Below, piece by piece: positions 25,780 through 34,802 of a stretch of DNA of 64,000 nucleotides. The DNA lies in NCBI RefSeq assembly GCF_002723835.1, contig NZ_BEWG01000082.1, forward strand, positions 1 through 64,000, in the 5' to 3' direction. The DNA is from Mycobacterium sp. shizuoka-1 (GTDB lineage Bacteria > Actinomycetota > Actinomycetes > Mycobacteriales > Mycobacteriaceae). The number at the start of each line of letters is the position of its first letter. Within the stretch, counting starts at the first letter, position 1. The position numbers and the translations under genes are program-made. The notes beneath the pieces are model-generated. The model searched no databases. It saw only the letters and a program-made list of their open reading frames with translations, and was not told where the DNA came from.

Positions 25780-26768
25780 AACACCACCCGTTGTCCGTTG
25801 AGAAGCACATCCATGGTCGCCGGAAGTTGGGCTCGACCCCGCGAGCAGGTGAGCGGAACACCCTCCTGCTGTGGAGGTTCGATGTTGTCCCACATCACAG
25901 GAACCAACTTGAAGGCCTCGACTGCGTTGTCGAGATTCGTGAACGCCTTGTCGAAGGCGGTGTCCAAGTTGATTCCAGGCTTGATGCCGGCGTTGTGCAA
26001 CAGCCGCACGACGACACTGGTGAATCCGAGCCCATAGAGATCGGACTTGCGGAATTCGTCGAGGATGAGCAGTGCTTGATCCATCGGACGGTTCGCCCAC
26101 TTGAGAATTTGCACCATGTCCTTGCTGTGACCACCGAGCTTGTCCGCCACCGCAGTCAGGTTCTGCATCAGAGTGGCCACAACCTCCTGACGATCGGAGA
26201 CAAAGGCCGTCAGTTTCCTGATGCTGTCGAGCATCGGCCCGACTCCGGTGCCATCACCGGATAGGTACGCCGCCGCGTTGGCCGTGAAGGTATTGATCTC
26301 CTCTGGGCTCAATGTCGCGAAGACAGGCTGCAGGCCGTTGAACAACGTGGTGATGTCCAGCGACGGCTGCGTCATCGTGGTGGGTATGTGCGTCACCGTG
26401 GCAGTGTTGGGACCCGCATCCGACGGGTTCACGACGTCCACATAGCGCAGGCCGGTGAGGGCTTGGTACTTGACCGCAAGACGAGTCGCAGAACTCACCG
26501 CGTAGCGCTTGTCCAAGGTGAATCCGACTGCTGCGAGACTCTGGCCGCTTCTACGCTCGAGCGCGATCGAGTTCACCTTGCCAACCCGCACCCCGCGTAC
26601 CCGGACGTCGGCGTCCAGATGAAGGCCGGACACGTCGGTGAAATCAGCTGTATACGAGCGGGTTTCACTGGACACTGGCTGGAGCATGACATTCGCCAAG
26701 ATGATGAAGACAACCACTGCGAGCGCCGCACTCAGGACAAACCGCCACAACGCGGCTCTCGGCTTCAC
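25767..26768 (-). CDS. MCE family protein, MceB position
   Basis: 333 residues. GTG 26768 overlaps the mceA stop (GTGA). One N-terminal helix ('FVLSAALAVVVFIILANVML') is followed by the MCE domain with 'VSGLHLDADVRVRGVRVGKV' (~46-65) and 'YQALTGLRYVDVVNP'. The helical domain has 'TLSPEEINTFTANAAAYLSG', the CUP1 signature. The length is close to the usual MceB (~340). It is a subunit of the same transport complex. Confidence 0.9.
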   Translation of the reverse strand: MKPRAALWRFVLSAALAVVVFIILANVMLQPVSSETRSYTADFTDVSGLHLDADVRVRGVRVGKVNSIALERRSGQSLAAVGFTLDKRYAVSSATRLAVKYQALTGLRYVDVVNPSDAGPNTATVTHIPTTMTQPSLDITTLFNGLQPVFATLSPEEINTFTANAAAYLSGDGTGVGPMLDSIRKLTAFVSDRQEVVATLMQNLTAVADKLGGHSKDMVQILKWANRPMDQALLILDEFRKSDLYGLGFTSVVVRLLHNAGIKPGINLDTAFDKAFTNLDNAVEAFKLVPVMWDNIEPPQQEGVPLTCSRGRAQLPATMDVLLNGQRVVLCNQ

Positions 26769-27811
26769 GGCGCGACTCCCATCTCACCAAGCGGTGCGGC
26801 CATACCGGGAAGCGCATCCAGCACGATATGTACCTGCAGGGCACGTTGTTCCGGTGAACCTCCGTAGAGGCTTTCGAACCGACGCCGAAGCTCGACCAGC
26901 GTTGCGGCGATGTCGTCTGGCCGCACCAATCCCGGAACTGTGTCGGACAAGATCTTTGTGATGCCGACTACTGGAAGCAGATCACTGACGTGGGAGGATT
27001 CCAGCCTGCCAGCGGCACCAAACAGACCCTTCGCGGTCAGCTCGACCGTCGGTAGGTACCGATTCTGCCAGAATTCCTCGGTCACTGTCGCACCGCCGTC
27101 GTCGAGCACGACCAGGCCCGAATTATCAAACTCGGTGCCCGTCTTTATGAGCGCATCAGTGAAGGCGGGGAAAGCGACACTCAGCCCGGTCGCATTTGCG
27201 AGCAGCCTTGCGGTGCTGACGGTCTGGACATTGTCCACAGCTCTGGTGACCGTCAACATGGTCTCCAGCAGTGGCTCCATGCCGTTGACGTAGCGGGTCG
27301 ACCGGTCGATGACGCCCACCAGCTGTGGTGTGACCACTCCCTGAGTGATCTGCCCGAGCCTTGACAACAGAGTCTGTAGGGCAAAGTTGCCGCGTGGAAC
27401 TGTGGTAATTCGCATTCCGTCGCGAAGTGGTTGCCCCCCTTCCCCTTTGATTAGGTTGATACCGGTGATACCGAAGTAATTGGCCGGCCGATAGTCAATC
27501 CCAAAGGTCTCGGTGAGACCTGCCGCTGACGGCCCCTGAAGATCTACCTTGAGCCGGACACCACCGTCAGCCATGCTCGAAACATTCTTGACCTCACCGA
27601 CCTTGACGCCGTGCATGATGACCGGTGTCCCGCTCACCACTCCTTGCCCGGAGTACGGCGTATCGATGGTCAACGACAGCTGATTCGCCGGCCGCCCAGC
27701 GAACGGATTCAGCACCCACAGCGTTATCGCCAGCGCGACAGCGAGAAACAGTCCTAGTCCGATGAAAGCCAGACGACGCGCTTCTTCTTCGGCCGAAGCT
27801 CGGAACAGCAT
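26765..27811 (-). CDS. MCE family protein, MceA position
   Basis: 348 residues. The N-terminal helix is 'LAFIGLGLFLAVALAITLWVL' and the MCE domain includes 'GQGVVSGTPVIMHGVKVGEV' (~54-73) and 'YFGITGINLIKGEGG'. It is followed by a helical domain without the long tail found in Mce1A (454 residues). ATG 27811 follows GGAAGGGCAGGG and is 18 bases after the yrbEB stop. MceA subunits often govern substrate recognition; here the substrate is unknown. Confidence 0.9.
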   Translation of the reverse strand: MLFRASAEEEARRLAFIGLGLFLAVALAITLWVLNPFAGRPANQLSLTIDTPYSGQGVVSGTPVIMHGVKVGEVKNVSSMADGGVRLKVDLQGPSAAGLTETFGIDYRPANYFGITGINLIKGEGGQPLRDGMRITTVPRGNFALQTLLSRLGQITQGVVTPQLVGVIDRSTRYVNGMEPLLETMLTVTRAVDNVQTVSTARLLANATGLSVAFPAFTDALIKTGTEFDNSGLVVLDDGGATVTEEFWQNRYLPTVELTAKGLFGAAGRLESSHVSDLLPVVGITKILSDTVPGLVRPDDIAATLVELRRRFESLYGGSPEQRALQVHIVLDALPGMAAPLGEMGVAP

Positions 27812-27829
27812 TCTTGTGCCCTGCCCTTC

Positions 27830-28699
27830 CTAGCCTTTGAAAACGAACTCGGGACGCAGGCCCCACAGGGTGACCGTGAGCATGAAGTCAAGGACCATGA
27901 TCACCACGAGGCTCGCCCGAACGGCACGACCTGACGCCTGGCCTACACCGACGGGGCCTCCGGAGGCGAAATATCCGTAGTAGCAATGGATCAGCGTGAC
28001 AGCCGCACAGAACACGACGGCCTTGATGACTGCATACGCGATATCGGTCGGGGACAGAAACTGCACGAAGTAGTGCTGGTAGGTACCGCCCGGCTGACTG
28101 TACAGAACGCGCAACATGAAGTCCGAGACGAAGAAGCTGACCACGAGCGTCAGCAAGAAGCCCGGCACAACACACAACATGCCACCAACCAGGCGGGTTC
28201 CGACCACGAATGGGATGGCTCTGAGTCCCATCGCCTCGGTCGCGTCGATCTCATCGGCGATCCGCATCGAGCCGATCTCGGCGGTCATACGGCAACCGGC
28301 CTGGGTGGCGAATGCGATGCCTGCGACCAGAGGAGCCATCTCGCGCACATTCGCCAAACCACCGACGATCCCGGACAATGCGCCGAAGCCGAGCAGGTTC
28401 AGGGTGGCGAACGCCTCGATGGCCACCGATGCGCCGACCGCCAGGCCGAGGATGACCAAAACACTGATCACGCCACCGTCGACGATGAGCGAGCCTCTTC
28501 CCCAGGCAAGGCTATTCATCTCTTGTAGCGTCTGCCGCCGATACTGGCGCACCGTCAGCGGAAGCAGCCACAGTGTCTGCCCGATGAATACCACCCACTG
28601 CCCGGCGGTTTCGGAGGTCCGCCGAATCGCCCCGACCGGCCTGCCGGGAAGGCTGAAAAGCCTAGCAGGAACGGCACTTCCTCCATTCGGCACCGCCAC
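27830..28699 (-). CDS. yrbEB: YrbE/MlaE-type ABC permease, second copy (YrbEB)
   Basis: 289 residues of the MlaE permease family. The core has 'MTAEIGSMRIADEIDATEAM' and 'GLRAIPFVVGTRLVGGMLCVV' (~150-195), the EExDALxxMG-like coupling region of YrbE proteins. Five to six hydrophobic segments are present. GTG 28699 overlaps the yrbEA stop (TAGTG). With YrbEA it forms the inner-membrane channel of the Mce importer; the ATPase (Mkl/MceG) is encoded elsewhere, as usual in mycobacteria. Confidence 0.92.
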   Translation of the reverse strand: MAVPNGGSAVPARLFSLPGRPVGAIRRTSETAGQWVVFIGQTLWLLPLTVRQYRRQTLQEMNSLAWGRGSLIVDGGVISVLVILGLAVGASVAIEAFATLNLLGFGALSGIVGGLANVREMAPLVAGIAFATQAGCRMTAEIGSMRIADEIDATEAMGLRAIPFVVGTRLVGGMLCVVPGFLLTLVVSFFVSDFMLRVLYSQPGGTYQHYFVQFLSPTDIAYAVIKAVVFCAAVTLIHCYYGYFASGGPVGVGQASGRAVRASLVVIMVLDFMLTVTLWGLRPEFVFKG

Positions 28700-29577
28700 T
28701 AGGACACCTCCATGGGGAAGAACATCGCTTGCAACTGAGTCATCACCAGGTTCACCAGCACAATTCCGACGACGTTGAGCACCACCGATGAATTGACGGC
28801 GTCAGCGACACCACGTGGACCACCCTTGGCCTCCATTCCGCGCTGCGAAGAGATGACGGCGACGATGGCGCCGAAGATGACCGCCTTGCCCATGGCGAAC
28901 CAGACGTCGACCATCTTCGCGAACGACCCAAATGACATCCAGAAGCTCCCTGACGTCACATCGCTGACTGTCACCGCAAGCATGAAGGCGGCCCCCACTG
29001 CCGACGCGATGATCAGTGTGCACAGAATCGGCGCAATCATGATCAGGGCGAGGAAGCGCGGGACCACAAGTCGCCGCACCGGATCGATTCCCAGCACGCG
29101 CAGCGCGTCGAGCTCTTCTCGGATCTGCCGGGCGCCGAGATCGGACGCGATTGCCGATGCCGCTGCACCGCCCATGAGCAAGCCGGCCGTGATCGCCGCA
29201 CCCTGCCGAATGACTCCGACTCCGCTCGCGGCACCCACGAGCGAGCTGGCACCGACCTGGTTGACCAACCCGGACACCTGCACCGACACCATCGCGCCGA
29301 TCGGGATGGCCATCAACAAAGCAGGAGTGGCTGTCACTTTCAGCAAACCCCACGCCTGGACAATCATCTCTCCGACAGGTATCCGCAGTTTCACCGTATC
29401 GACTACCGCGTAGCGAAGCACCGCCAGCGCCAAGTGCACACTGCGGCCGGTCGTCGCCATGCTGCGCATCGGGATGGCAACCAAGCGGGCCGCCACTCTC
29501 TCGGCCGCGCCTCTGGCTGTCGTCAATAGGGTGACCGAGCTTTCGGTCCGAGCGTTAACGGTCACCGTTGCCGTCAA
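28699..29577 (-). CDS. yrbEA: YrbE/MlaE-type ABC permease, first copy (YrbEA)
   Basis: 292 residues. A hydrophilic N-terminus of ~50 residues is followed by the MlaE core with 'VGASSLVGAASGVGVIRQGA' and 'LGARQIREELDALRVLGIDP' (~148-167), the EExDAL coupling helix. It is the first gene of an operon of at least thirteen same-strand genes running to 18790. The frame starts at TTG 29577; GTG 29565 is an alternative. GAGGTAAGG lies upstream with long spacing. It works in the inner membrane with YrbEB. Confidence 0.9.
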   Translation of the reverse strand: MTATVTVNARTESSVTLLTTARGAAERVAARLVAIPMRSMATTGRSVHLALAVLRYAVVDTVKLRIPVGEMIVQAWGLLKVTATPALLMAIPIGAMVSVQVSGLVNQVGASSLVGAASGVGVIRQGAAITAGLLMGGAAASAIASDLGARQIREELDALRVLGIDPVRRLVVPRFLALIMIAPILCTLIIASAVGAAFMLAVTVSDVTSGSFWMSFGSFAKMVDVWFAMGKAVIFGAIVAVISSQRGMEAKGGPRGVADAVNSSVVLNVVGIVLVNLVMTQLQAMFFPMEVS

Positions 29578-30271
29578 TGTGCCGCATGCCTTACCTCACG
29601 AGTCTCACATGTGCAGTACAAGTGAGATGTCTACCACATCACTCGCGTGAGTTACAGATGATTCGCATCGGAAGGTGCCAGTACTTGGCTTGTGAGTGTC
29701 AAGAACGCGTAGTTTCAGTGCGCAACAGCTGCGATAAATTCTCCAGCCACTTGCACCTTTGACAGCCGCACCGCCACGGTGCGGGATACCACGGCCTGTT
29801 GCCCATTGCCGCGACCGACGATGCGCGAGGCCGCCAGCCGAGACCCTGGGCGCTAGCCGGCAGGCCCGCCAACCCGACGGCATACGGCGACACAATCGGC
29901 TGAGCTTTTCGTCGCACGCAGCCATCGTCCGGCCCTCTGCGCGGGCCGCCATCTACATCTGGTTTGGTTCTGAACGACAGCCGCACAGGACGTTGCAGGC
30001 CACTGCGTGTGACCGCTGTGGCGACCCGCGTCAAGCTGTCCTGAGCAAACCGATCAGGATGACTGTTGGGAACCTGATGCTTCACCAGCCATCTCGTCCG
30101 TTACGGCCCACTATGCTGGGAGCAAACTTACGCGAGAGCCTTGGCTTTACGATACTCTGCGTAGTCTGTGGCGCATCTGCTGGCGCATTCAGCAGTCCAT
30201 GCACGGAAGGGTTGCCACAATGCCATAAAGTGACGGCGCTGCTAACCCGTGCCGAGCGACAGGATGGTGAT
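29578..30271 (-). promoter_or_regulatory. Divergent region between the mce operon and the second tandem Lrp gene
   Basis: Nearly 700 bases without a convincing gene. Near the mce side an inverted repeat TCTCAC-N13-GTGAGA lies at 29603-29627, about 30-50 bases upstream of yrbEA. Further on, at 30158-30163, TGCGTA occurs in CTCTGCGTAGTC, matching the recurring island motif and lying ~110 bases before the Lrp start. Open frames across this DNA look random. The Lrp protein is the natural candidate regulator of the mce operon by position. Confidence 0.45.
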
Positions 30272-31276
30272 GTGGCGCGCGAGCCCGAGGCGATCGCACA
30301 AGAGAGCGATCCGAGCACAGCTCCCCACCATGAGCGCGCAACGGAGATCAGTGACCTCGATCGCGCTCTGATCAATCGGCTCCGCATCGACGGACGCGAG
30401 AGCAATCGCTCCTTGGCACAGCGACTCGGTGTCAACGAGGTGACGGTCGCTGCTCGGCTCCGCCGAATGGAAGATGCCGGCATCATGCGAGTCGTGGCCG
30501 TGACCGACATCAGATTGTTCGGCCATCGCGAATTCAACTTCGCCCTCCTTCGAGTACGGGGGCGCTCAGTCCAGGATGTCGCGACCAAGTTAGCTGCGCT
30601 GCCCGAAACCATCGGTGTCACAGTTACTTCAGGACGCTTCGATATCGTTCTACCCGTGGTGTGCCGAGATCGCGCACACACTGCGGAGATGTTCGGAACA
30701 GTCTTGACCGCTATTGACGGCGTCGAAGGAGTTCACGGCACTCTTGCTCTCGACGTCCTGAAGTACGACTCGAACTGGGCGAGTTTCCATAACCCCGGAA
30801 CCACACCTCAAGCACAGCCCAGCGACACCGTCGACGGCGTCGATCTGGAGATCATCCAGCTGCTGCAGAAAAACGCGCGCCGGAGTAATCGAAGCATCGC
30901 CGCTGAGCTCGGATTCTCGGAAGGGACCATTCGCGGACGAATCAAGCGCATGCTGAACGAACGCGTGTTCCGCATTCAGGCTGTGACGAACCTGCTCGCA
31001 TTCGGCCGATATGCCTATGCCTTCGTGCTGATCACCGCGGAGCCCGGCACGGTTGAGTCCATCGCAGCGATACTCGCGGCACGGGACGACATCTCCCAAA
31101 TCACCCACGTTCTCGACGATTTCGCTCTTATTCTTGTAATGACTGCACGAGATCACAGTTCGATCATGGCCGCTGTCAATGAGGAGATCACGTTCATACC
31201 CGGAGTGCTACGGACCGAGACCTTGCACATGAGCCAGAGCCTCAAGCACACCTATGAATGGACGTGGATCGTCTGA
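30272..31276 (+). CDS. Tandem-domain Lrp/AsnC transcriptional regulator (second paralogue)
   Basis: 334 residues from GTG 30272 (AGGATGG upstream); the frame is open to 29759 but the earlier part does not look coding. It has two HTH+RAM units: 'ISDLDRALINRLRIDGRESN' with HTH 'SLAQRLGVNEVTVAARLRRM', and 'VDGVDLEIIQLLQKNARRSN' with HTH 'SIAAELGFSEGTIRGRIKRM'. It ends KHTYEWTWIV. It is very close to the regulator at 5380-6399 over its whole length, so the two are recent paralogues. It is divergent from the mce operon. Effector unknown. Confidence 0.87.
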   Translation: MAREPEAIAQESDPSTAPHHERATEISDLDRALINRLRIDGRESNRSLAQRLGVNEVTVAARLRRMEDAGIMRVVAVTDIRLFGHREFNFALLRVRGRSVQDVATKLAALPETIGVTVTSGRFDIVLPVVCRDRAHTAEMFGTVLTAIDGVEGVHGTLALDVLKYDSNWASFHNPGTTPQAQPSDTVDGVDLEIIQLLQKNARRSNRSIAAELGFSEGTIRGRIKRMLNERVFRIQAVTNLLAFGRYAYAFVLITAEPGTVESIAAILAARDDISQITHVLDDFALILVMTARDHSSIMAAVNEEITFIPGVLRTETLHMSQSLKHTYEWTWIV

Positions 31277-31331
31277 GAGCGCCGCGACGCCATGCGGTGG
31301 GCCCAAACCACGCCGCACCGGCCGCAGCTCT

Positions 31332-31880
31332 TCAGTCGCTTGCCGAAGCCCCCCGCAGGAACATAGCGGCCAGCACCTCATGGGGTAGTTGATCTGGGAG
31401 AACCGCGCCCGGGGCGAGCAACGCCTGGGCCAGAGCGACGAAGGTCGCTGCCAACCATTGGGGACTCATGTCATCGCGCAGTACATCGTGTTCCTGCCAA
31501 CTTTGCATGAGCGCGGAAAGCCCGATCGGGTCCGGGCCCGCAGCCGCGACCTCCGGCAATCCGATGAGGAAGGAATAACGATCTTCGTATTGAGTGGTTT
31601 CAGCGGCCAGAAGGTACACCGCCTTCTCGCCGACGGGGTGCCGTGCCGTGCGATCCACCACGTCGCGCCCCTCGGCCAGCGCTTGTTCCACCACCGCCTC
31701 GATAAGGTGTTCGCGAGACGGGAAGTGCCGGTAGACAGTTGCGCGATGCACACCTGCCAGTTGCGCAACGCGCTCCAAGGACACCAGCGGCTCAGTCCCC
31801 AAGACACTCACCGCTGCGGCCAGGATTCGTTCACGAGCGATGCGCGCATCGGCACGACGTGGGCGTGACGATGCGCGCAT
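31332..31880 (-). CDS. TetR family transcriptional regulator, downstream of aveC-like gene
   Basis: 182-183 residues. The HTH region has 'ILAAAVSVLGTEPLVSLERVAQ' with 'HRATVYRHFPSREHLIEAVV' (~44-66), standard for TetR. The C-terminal domain is short and helical. ATG 31880 and TTG 31883 are possible starts. It lies 23 bases after the stop of the AveC-like gene and is therefore in its operon. The 26-bp palindrome at the start of that operon (32899-32924) is a natural autoregulatory operator. Confidence 0.87.
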   Translation of the reverse strand: MRASSRPRRADARIARERILAAAVSVLGTEPLVSLERVAQLAGVHRATVYRHFPSREHLIEAVVEQALAEGRDVVDRTARHPVGEKAVYLLAAETTQYEDRYSFLIGLPEVAAAGPDPIGLSALMQSWQEHDVLRDDMSPQWLAATFVALAQALLAPGAVLPDQLPHEVLAAMFLRGASASD

Positions 31881-31903
31881 CAACTCATTATGTCGCAGTC
31901 AGA

Positions 31904-32899
31904 TCATCGGCCGCCCCAAGGGACCGGGAAGTAGGACGGCAGGTCGGTTACCGGTGTTCCGTTCATCATGATCAAGTTGAAGGGAACGAAGTAGATCAGG
32001 ATGTAGACCGCGCTCACGAAGCCGAAGATGGCCAGGAAGCGCAGTGTGGTCTTCTGCAGACTGCCGATCTGGTAGCGATCGATGCCCCTCTCGACGAACG
32101 ACAATCCCTGCCCGTTGTCTTGATTGGCCGACTCCCGAAGCCACACCATCACCATCCAGGTCATGCCGTAGATGATGCAGTTGAACCAGGGCCAGCCGTA
32201 CTGACCGTGACCGATGACGAAGAACGAATTCTGAGTTGGGTAAGTCCAGTGTTCGAGGCGAATGAAAATGATCTCGCTGATCGCGCTTTGGACGACAACT
32301 GCGAGATAGACCAACCCGTAGCGTTGCCACTGCGCCCAAGCCGGCCGGGCCACCACGAGTCGGTGGTAGATGAAGCTACCGAGCCGAACGGCGGCATACC
32401 ACGACCACGTATAGCAGCCAAAGATGAATCCCAGCGGCACGGCCCAGAGTTCTGGGTGCGGCCCCTGCCAACCGGGGATGAAGCCGCCCCACGAACCAAC
32501 GTTGAGGAAATGTGCGTTGTACTGAAACGCGAAGACGAAGTAGTTGTCCAGCGGATCCCAGATGTTCATCGCGAAGGAAACAAGGATGAACAGTCCATCA
32601 AACCCGAGGCCGCGGCGTTCGACGAGGGGTTTGACGACGAACCATCCCACCAGGACCAGAAACGCTGCGAACTGGCCCCACTCGAGCACACGCAGGATGA
32701 CGAGTTTTACGCCACCGAACTCGTCCGGGCCCGGATTTACCGAGTGTGGGCCCTGCAAGCCCCACCGGGCGATAGCGACCAAGGCCACCAGGGCAAAGAC
32801 TGCGCCAAGCGCGATGAATGCGCCGGTCCAGCGACCGGCGACAGGACGTTGATTGCCGCCGGTCGCTGTACCGACGGCGCGTTGTTCAGAGCTCACCAT
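31904..32899 (-). CDS. Spirocyclase AveC-like integral membrane protein
   Basis: About 331 residues from ATG 32899; an upstream ATG 32923 exists but lies inside the operator palindrome. There are seven or so hydrophobic segments, with Trp/Tyr-rich stretches such as 'NYFVFAFQYNAHFLNVGSWG' and 'QNSFFVIGHGQYGWPWFN'. This pattern is that of the AveC-like family, named after the avermectin AveC protein that forms and dehydrates a spiroketal. In mycobacteria the function is unknown. The neighbours are a TetR gene and a VWA/AAA+ pair, so it may be an oxygen- or lipid-modifying membrane enzyme; that is inference. Confidence 0.75.
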   Translation of the reverse strand: MVSSEQRAVGTATGGNQRPVAGRWTGAFIALGAVFALVALVAIARWGLQGPHSVNPGPDEFGGVKLVILRVLEWGQFAAFLVLVGWFVVKPLVERRGLGFDGLFILVSFAMNIWDPLDNYFVFAFQYNAHFLNVGSWGGFIPGWQGPHPELWAVPLGFIFGCYTWSWYAAVRLGSFIYHRLVVARPAWAQWQRYGLVYLAVVVQSAISEIIFIRLEHWTYPTQNSFFVIGHGQYGWPWFNCIIYGMTWMVMVWLRESANQDNGQGLSFVERGIDRYQIGSLQKTTLRFLAIFGFVSAVYILIYFVPFNLIMMNGTPVTDLPSYFPVPWGGR

Positions 32900-32924
32900 A
32901 TGTGCGACATTAGTGTCGCACATA
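32899..32924 (-). promoter_or_regulatory. 26-bp palindromic operator at the start of the aveC-like/tetR operon
   Basis: Arms TATGTGCGACA (32899-32909) and TGTCGCACATA (32914-32924) are perfect complements around a 4-base centre, with only one mismatched pair in the whole 26 bp. It abuts ATG 32899 of the AveC-like gene on the minus strand. The size and symmetry are typical of TetR operators, and the same operon encodes a TetR protein. Repressor binding here would block transcription of a leaderless or near-leaderless message. Confidence 0.65.
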
Positions 32925-33068
32925 CGCTAAATCAATAGCCAATTTTTCAGTGCAGCAATGGAATACGTATCTGGGACCAACGCCGCAACACGCCAAAGTC
33001 GCGCTCCCGCCTCATATCCGTTCTGCTCTGTCAGATAGTCGGGTGGCGCACCCCATCAGGCGTCGTAG

Positions 33069-34802
33069 TCAGCTCGCAAGACGTCGACGAAGGTCGGCTC
33101 CTTTCAGCGCATCAATGAACAGACGCCGTGCCATTGCGGGTAGTTCAGAACTGTCGGGAAGTATGGCCGTCGTCGACCCCCCAAAAACACGCGCCAATTC
33201 AGCGTTCGGATTATCAGAGCCCACCGACAGGCATACGCAACCGATCCCGGACGCGCGCGCCTCGGCCAGAGCATGGGCGGTATCGGCACGCGCGTAATCG
33301 TCGGTGTAGCCGATGTCGTACGGCAATCCGTCGGTGATCACCACAAGCAGGCCCCGTGAAGCACCAGACCGAGTTCTCAGCACATGCGTGCCGTGGCGGA
33401 CGGCGGCGCCAGTACGGGTGTAACCACCCGGTTCCACCTCCACAATCCGACGCAAGAACTGTGTGTCCCGCACGGAGTCGAAGTCCTTGAGAGAGCTCAG
33501 CTTCACCGACCTGCGCCCCATTCCCTGAAACGCCATCGCCGATGTGCGGCAACCCAGTCGCGTCGTCGCGGCGATGACAGCCCAAGCGACCTGCGCCTGC
33601 AGTGAGAACACCGTGCCACCGGCAGAACTCGGGTCCTTCGTGGAAGCCGACGCGTCCAGAAGCACGAGAATGGCCAGATCTCGATTGCGGGGCAGTGCAC
33701 GAGAATAGACGGCATCCTGGTCGGACCCGGAGTCGACGATGGCCTCGATCGCCGCGTCAATGTCCAGCTCAGGACCGTCCGAAAGTCGGCCGACTGGAAT
33801 AGACCTCATCCCGACTGTCGACAAAGCCCGTAGCAGGCGTGGGAGCAACGTTGCTGCTTTGATCCCACCGGCTACCTCGCCACCGCCGATCACCGGACGA
33901 TCGGTTGCCGAAGTAGCCACGACGTGGCACCAATCGGCTTTGAACGTCTCCGAAATGTGGTCCCACTCCGGGTATTGCAAGCGGGAGAGGCCGGGTGGAT
34001 CGGCTGCGCGGCCCCTGGTGCCCCGCCAGCTCGTGGCTGGACGGACCGCGCCGGTCAACCGACCTCGCATCGCCGATCCGGCCGACGACTCGGCACCGGC
34101 CGGGCTGTCGGTCATGCGCGCCTGTTGCACACCTGCCATATTCTGGAACAGTCGGCGTAGGAAGCCACTGCCTATCGGCGAATCGAACAAGACGTCCGGT
34201 TGCGAGCCACCGTCATCGAATTCGGGGCATTGCCGTTCATCCTCATCCAGCATGTCGCTGAGCGCCGAAGCCGCAGGCCGACCCACAGCCGGATCGGCCA
34301 CGGCGCCAGTGGACCTCAACAGTCGCACATCGATTGTGCCCCAACAGGCCGGCGCGGCAGGGAGATCTTCAACGCTCAGTGCGCGACGCATGACGTCGGC
34401 GGAATCACGCGGAGGACGCACTCCGGTTGGGAGATCATCGACTCCGCGTTGGATTATCGCGGCCTCCACGGTCGGAGCTGCGGCCGCGCAGAGGATTTGA
34501 AGCAAGAAGTACCGCTGCAGCCCCTCCCGGCGCCGCCGTAGTGGTTTGAGCTGATCAGCCGTCATCCCGCCGGCGAGCAGTGCAGCGTGGACAAGAACCT
34601 GCTTGCGCGATGTCTGCCAATCAGCCTCGGCGGCAACGAATATCGAACGTCCATCGGTCCGTGCCCGTCCGTTCGCCGCGTACGTGACGTCGATCGGACG
34701 CGCGGCTAACGCACTTGCGAGAAAGGACAATCGCTGGAGCCGACTTTCATCGGGATCGTGATTGGCAACGGTGGAAGCGCCAATCGCCTGCGGTTCGTTC
34801 AC
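33069..34802 (-). CDS. VWA-domain protein, NorD-like
   Basis: 577 residues from GTG 34802, which overlaps the stop of the NorQ-like gene (GTGA); the open frame to 35051 is not needed. The C-terminal von Willebrand A domain has the MIDAS motif in 'LAILVLLDASASTKD' (D-x-S-x-S), followed by 'RTGAAVRHGTHVLRTRSG' and 'LLVVITDGLPYDIGYTDDYA'. The N-terminal ~350 residues are the NorD-type helical region. NorD/CbbO proteins pair with NorQ/CbbQ AAA+ ATPases to insert metal into or remodel a target enzyme (nitric oxide reductase, RuBisCO). Neither target is in this window. Confidence 0.85.
   Translation of the reverse strand: MNEPQAIGASTVANHDPDESRLQRLSFLASALAARPIDVTYAANGRARTDGRSIFVAAEADWQTSRKQVLVHAALLAGGMTADQLKPLRRRREGLQRYFLLQILCAAAAPTVEAAIIQRGVDDLPTGVRPPRDSADVMRRALSVEDLPAAPACWGTIDVRLLRSTGAVADPAVGRPAASALSDMLDEDERQCPEFDDGGSQPDVLFDSPIGSGFLRRLFQNMAGVQQARMTDSPAGAESSAGSAMRGRLTGAVRPATSWRGTRGRAADPPGLSRLQYPEWDHISETFKADWCHVVATSATDRPVIGGGEVAGGIKAATLLPRLLRALSTVGMRSIPVGRLSDGPELDIDAAIEAIVDSGSDQDAVYSRALPRNRDLAILVLLDASASTKDPSSAGGTVFSLQAQVAWAVIAATTRLGCRTSAMAFQGMGRRSVKLSSLKDFDSVRDTQFLRRIVEVEPGGYTRTGAAVRHGTHVLRTRSGASRGLLVVITDGLPYDIGYTDDYARADTAHALAEARASGIGCVCLSVGSDNPNAELARVFGGSTTAILPDSSELPAMARRLFIDALKGADLRRRLAS

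Noticed and set aside
18790..29577. Naming the operon mce4 (cholesterol importer)
   Set aside because: No ring-degradation genes (kstD, hsaC, kshA) are in the window and the Mce proteins are much shorter than Mce4; the substrate cannot be assigned from sequence.
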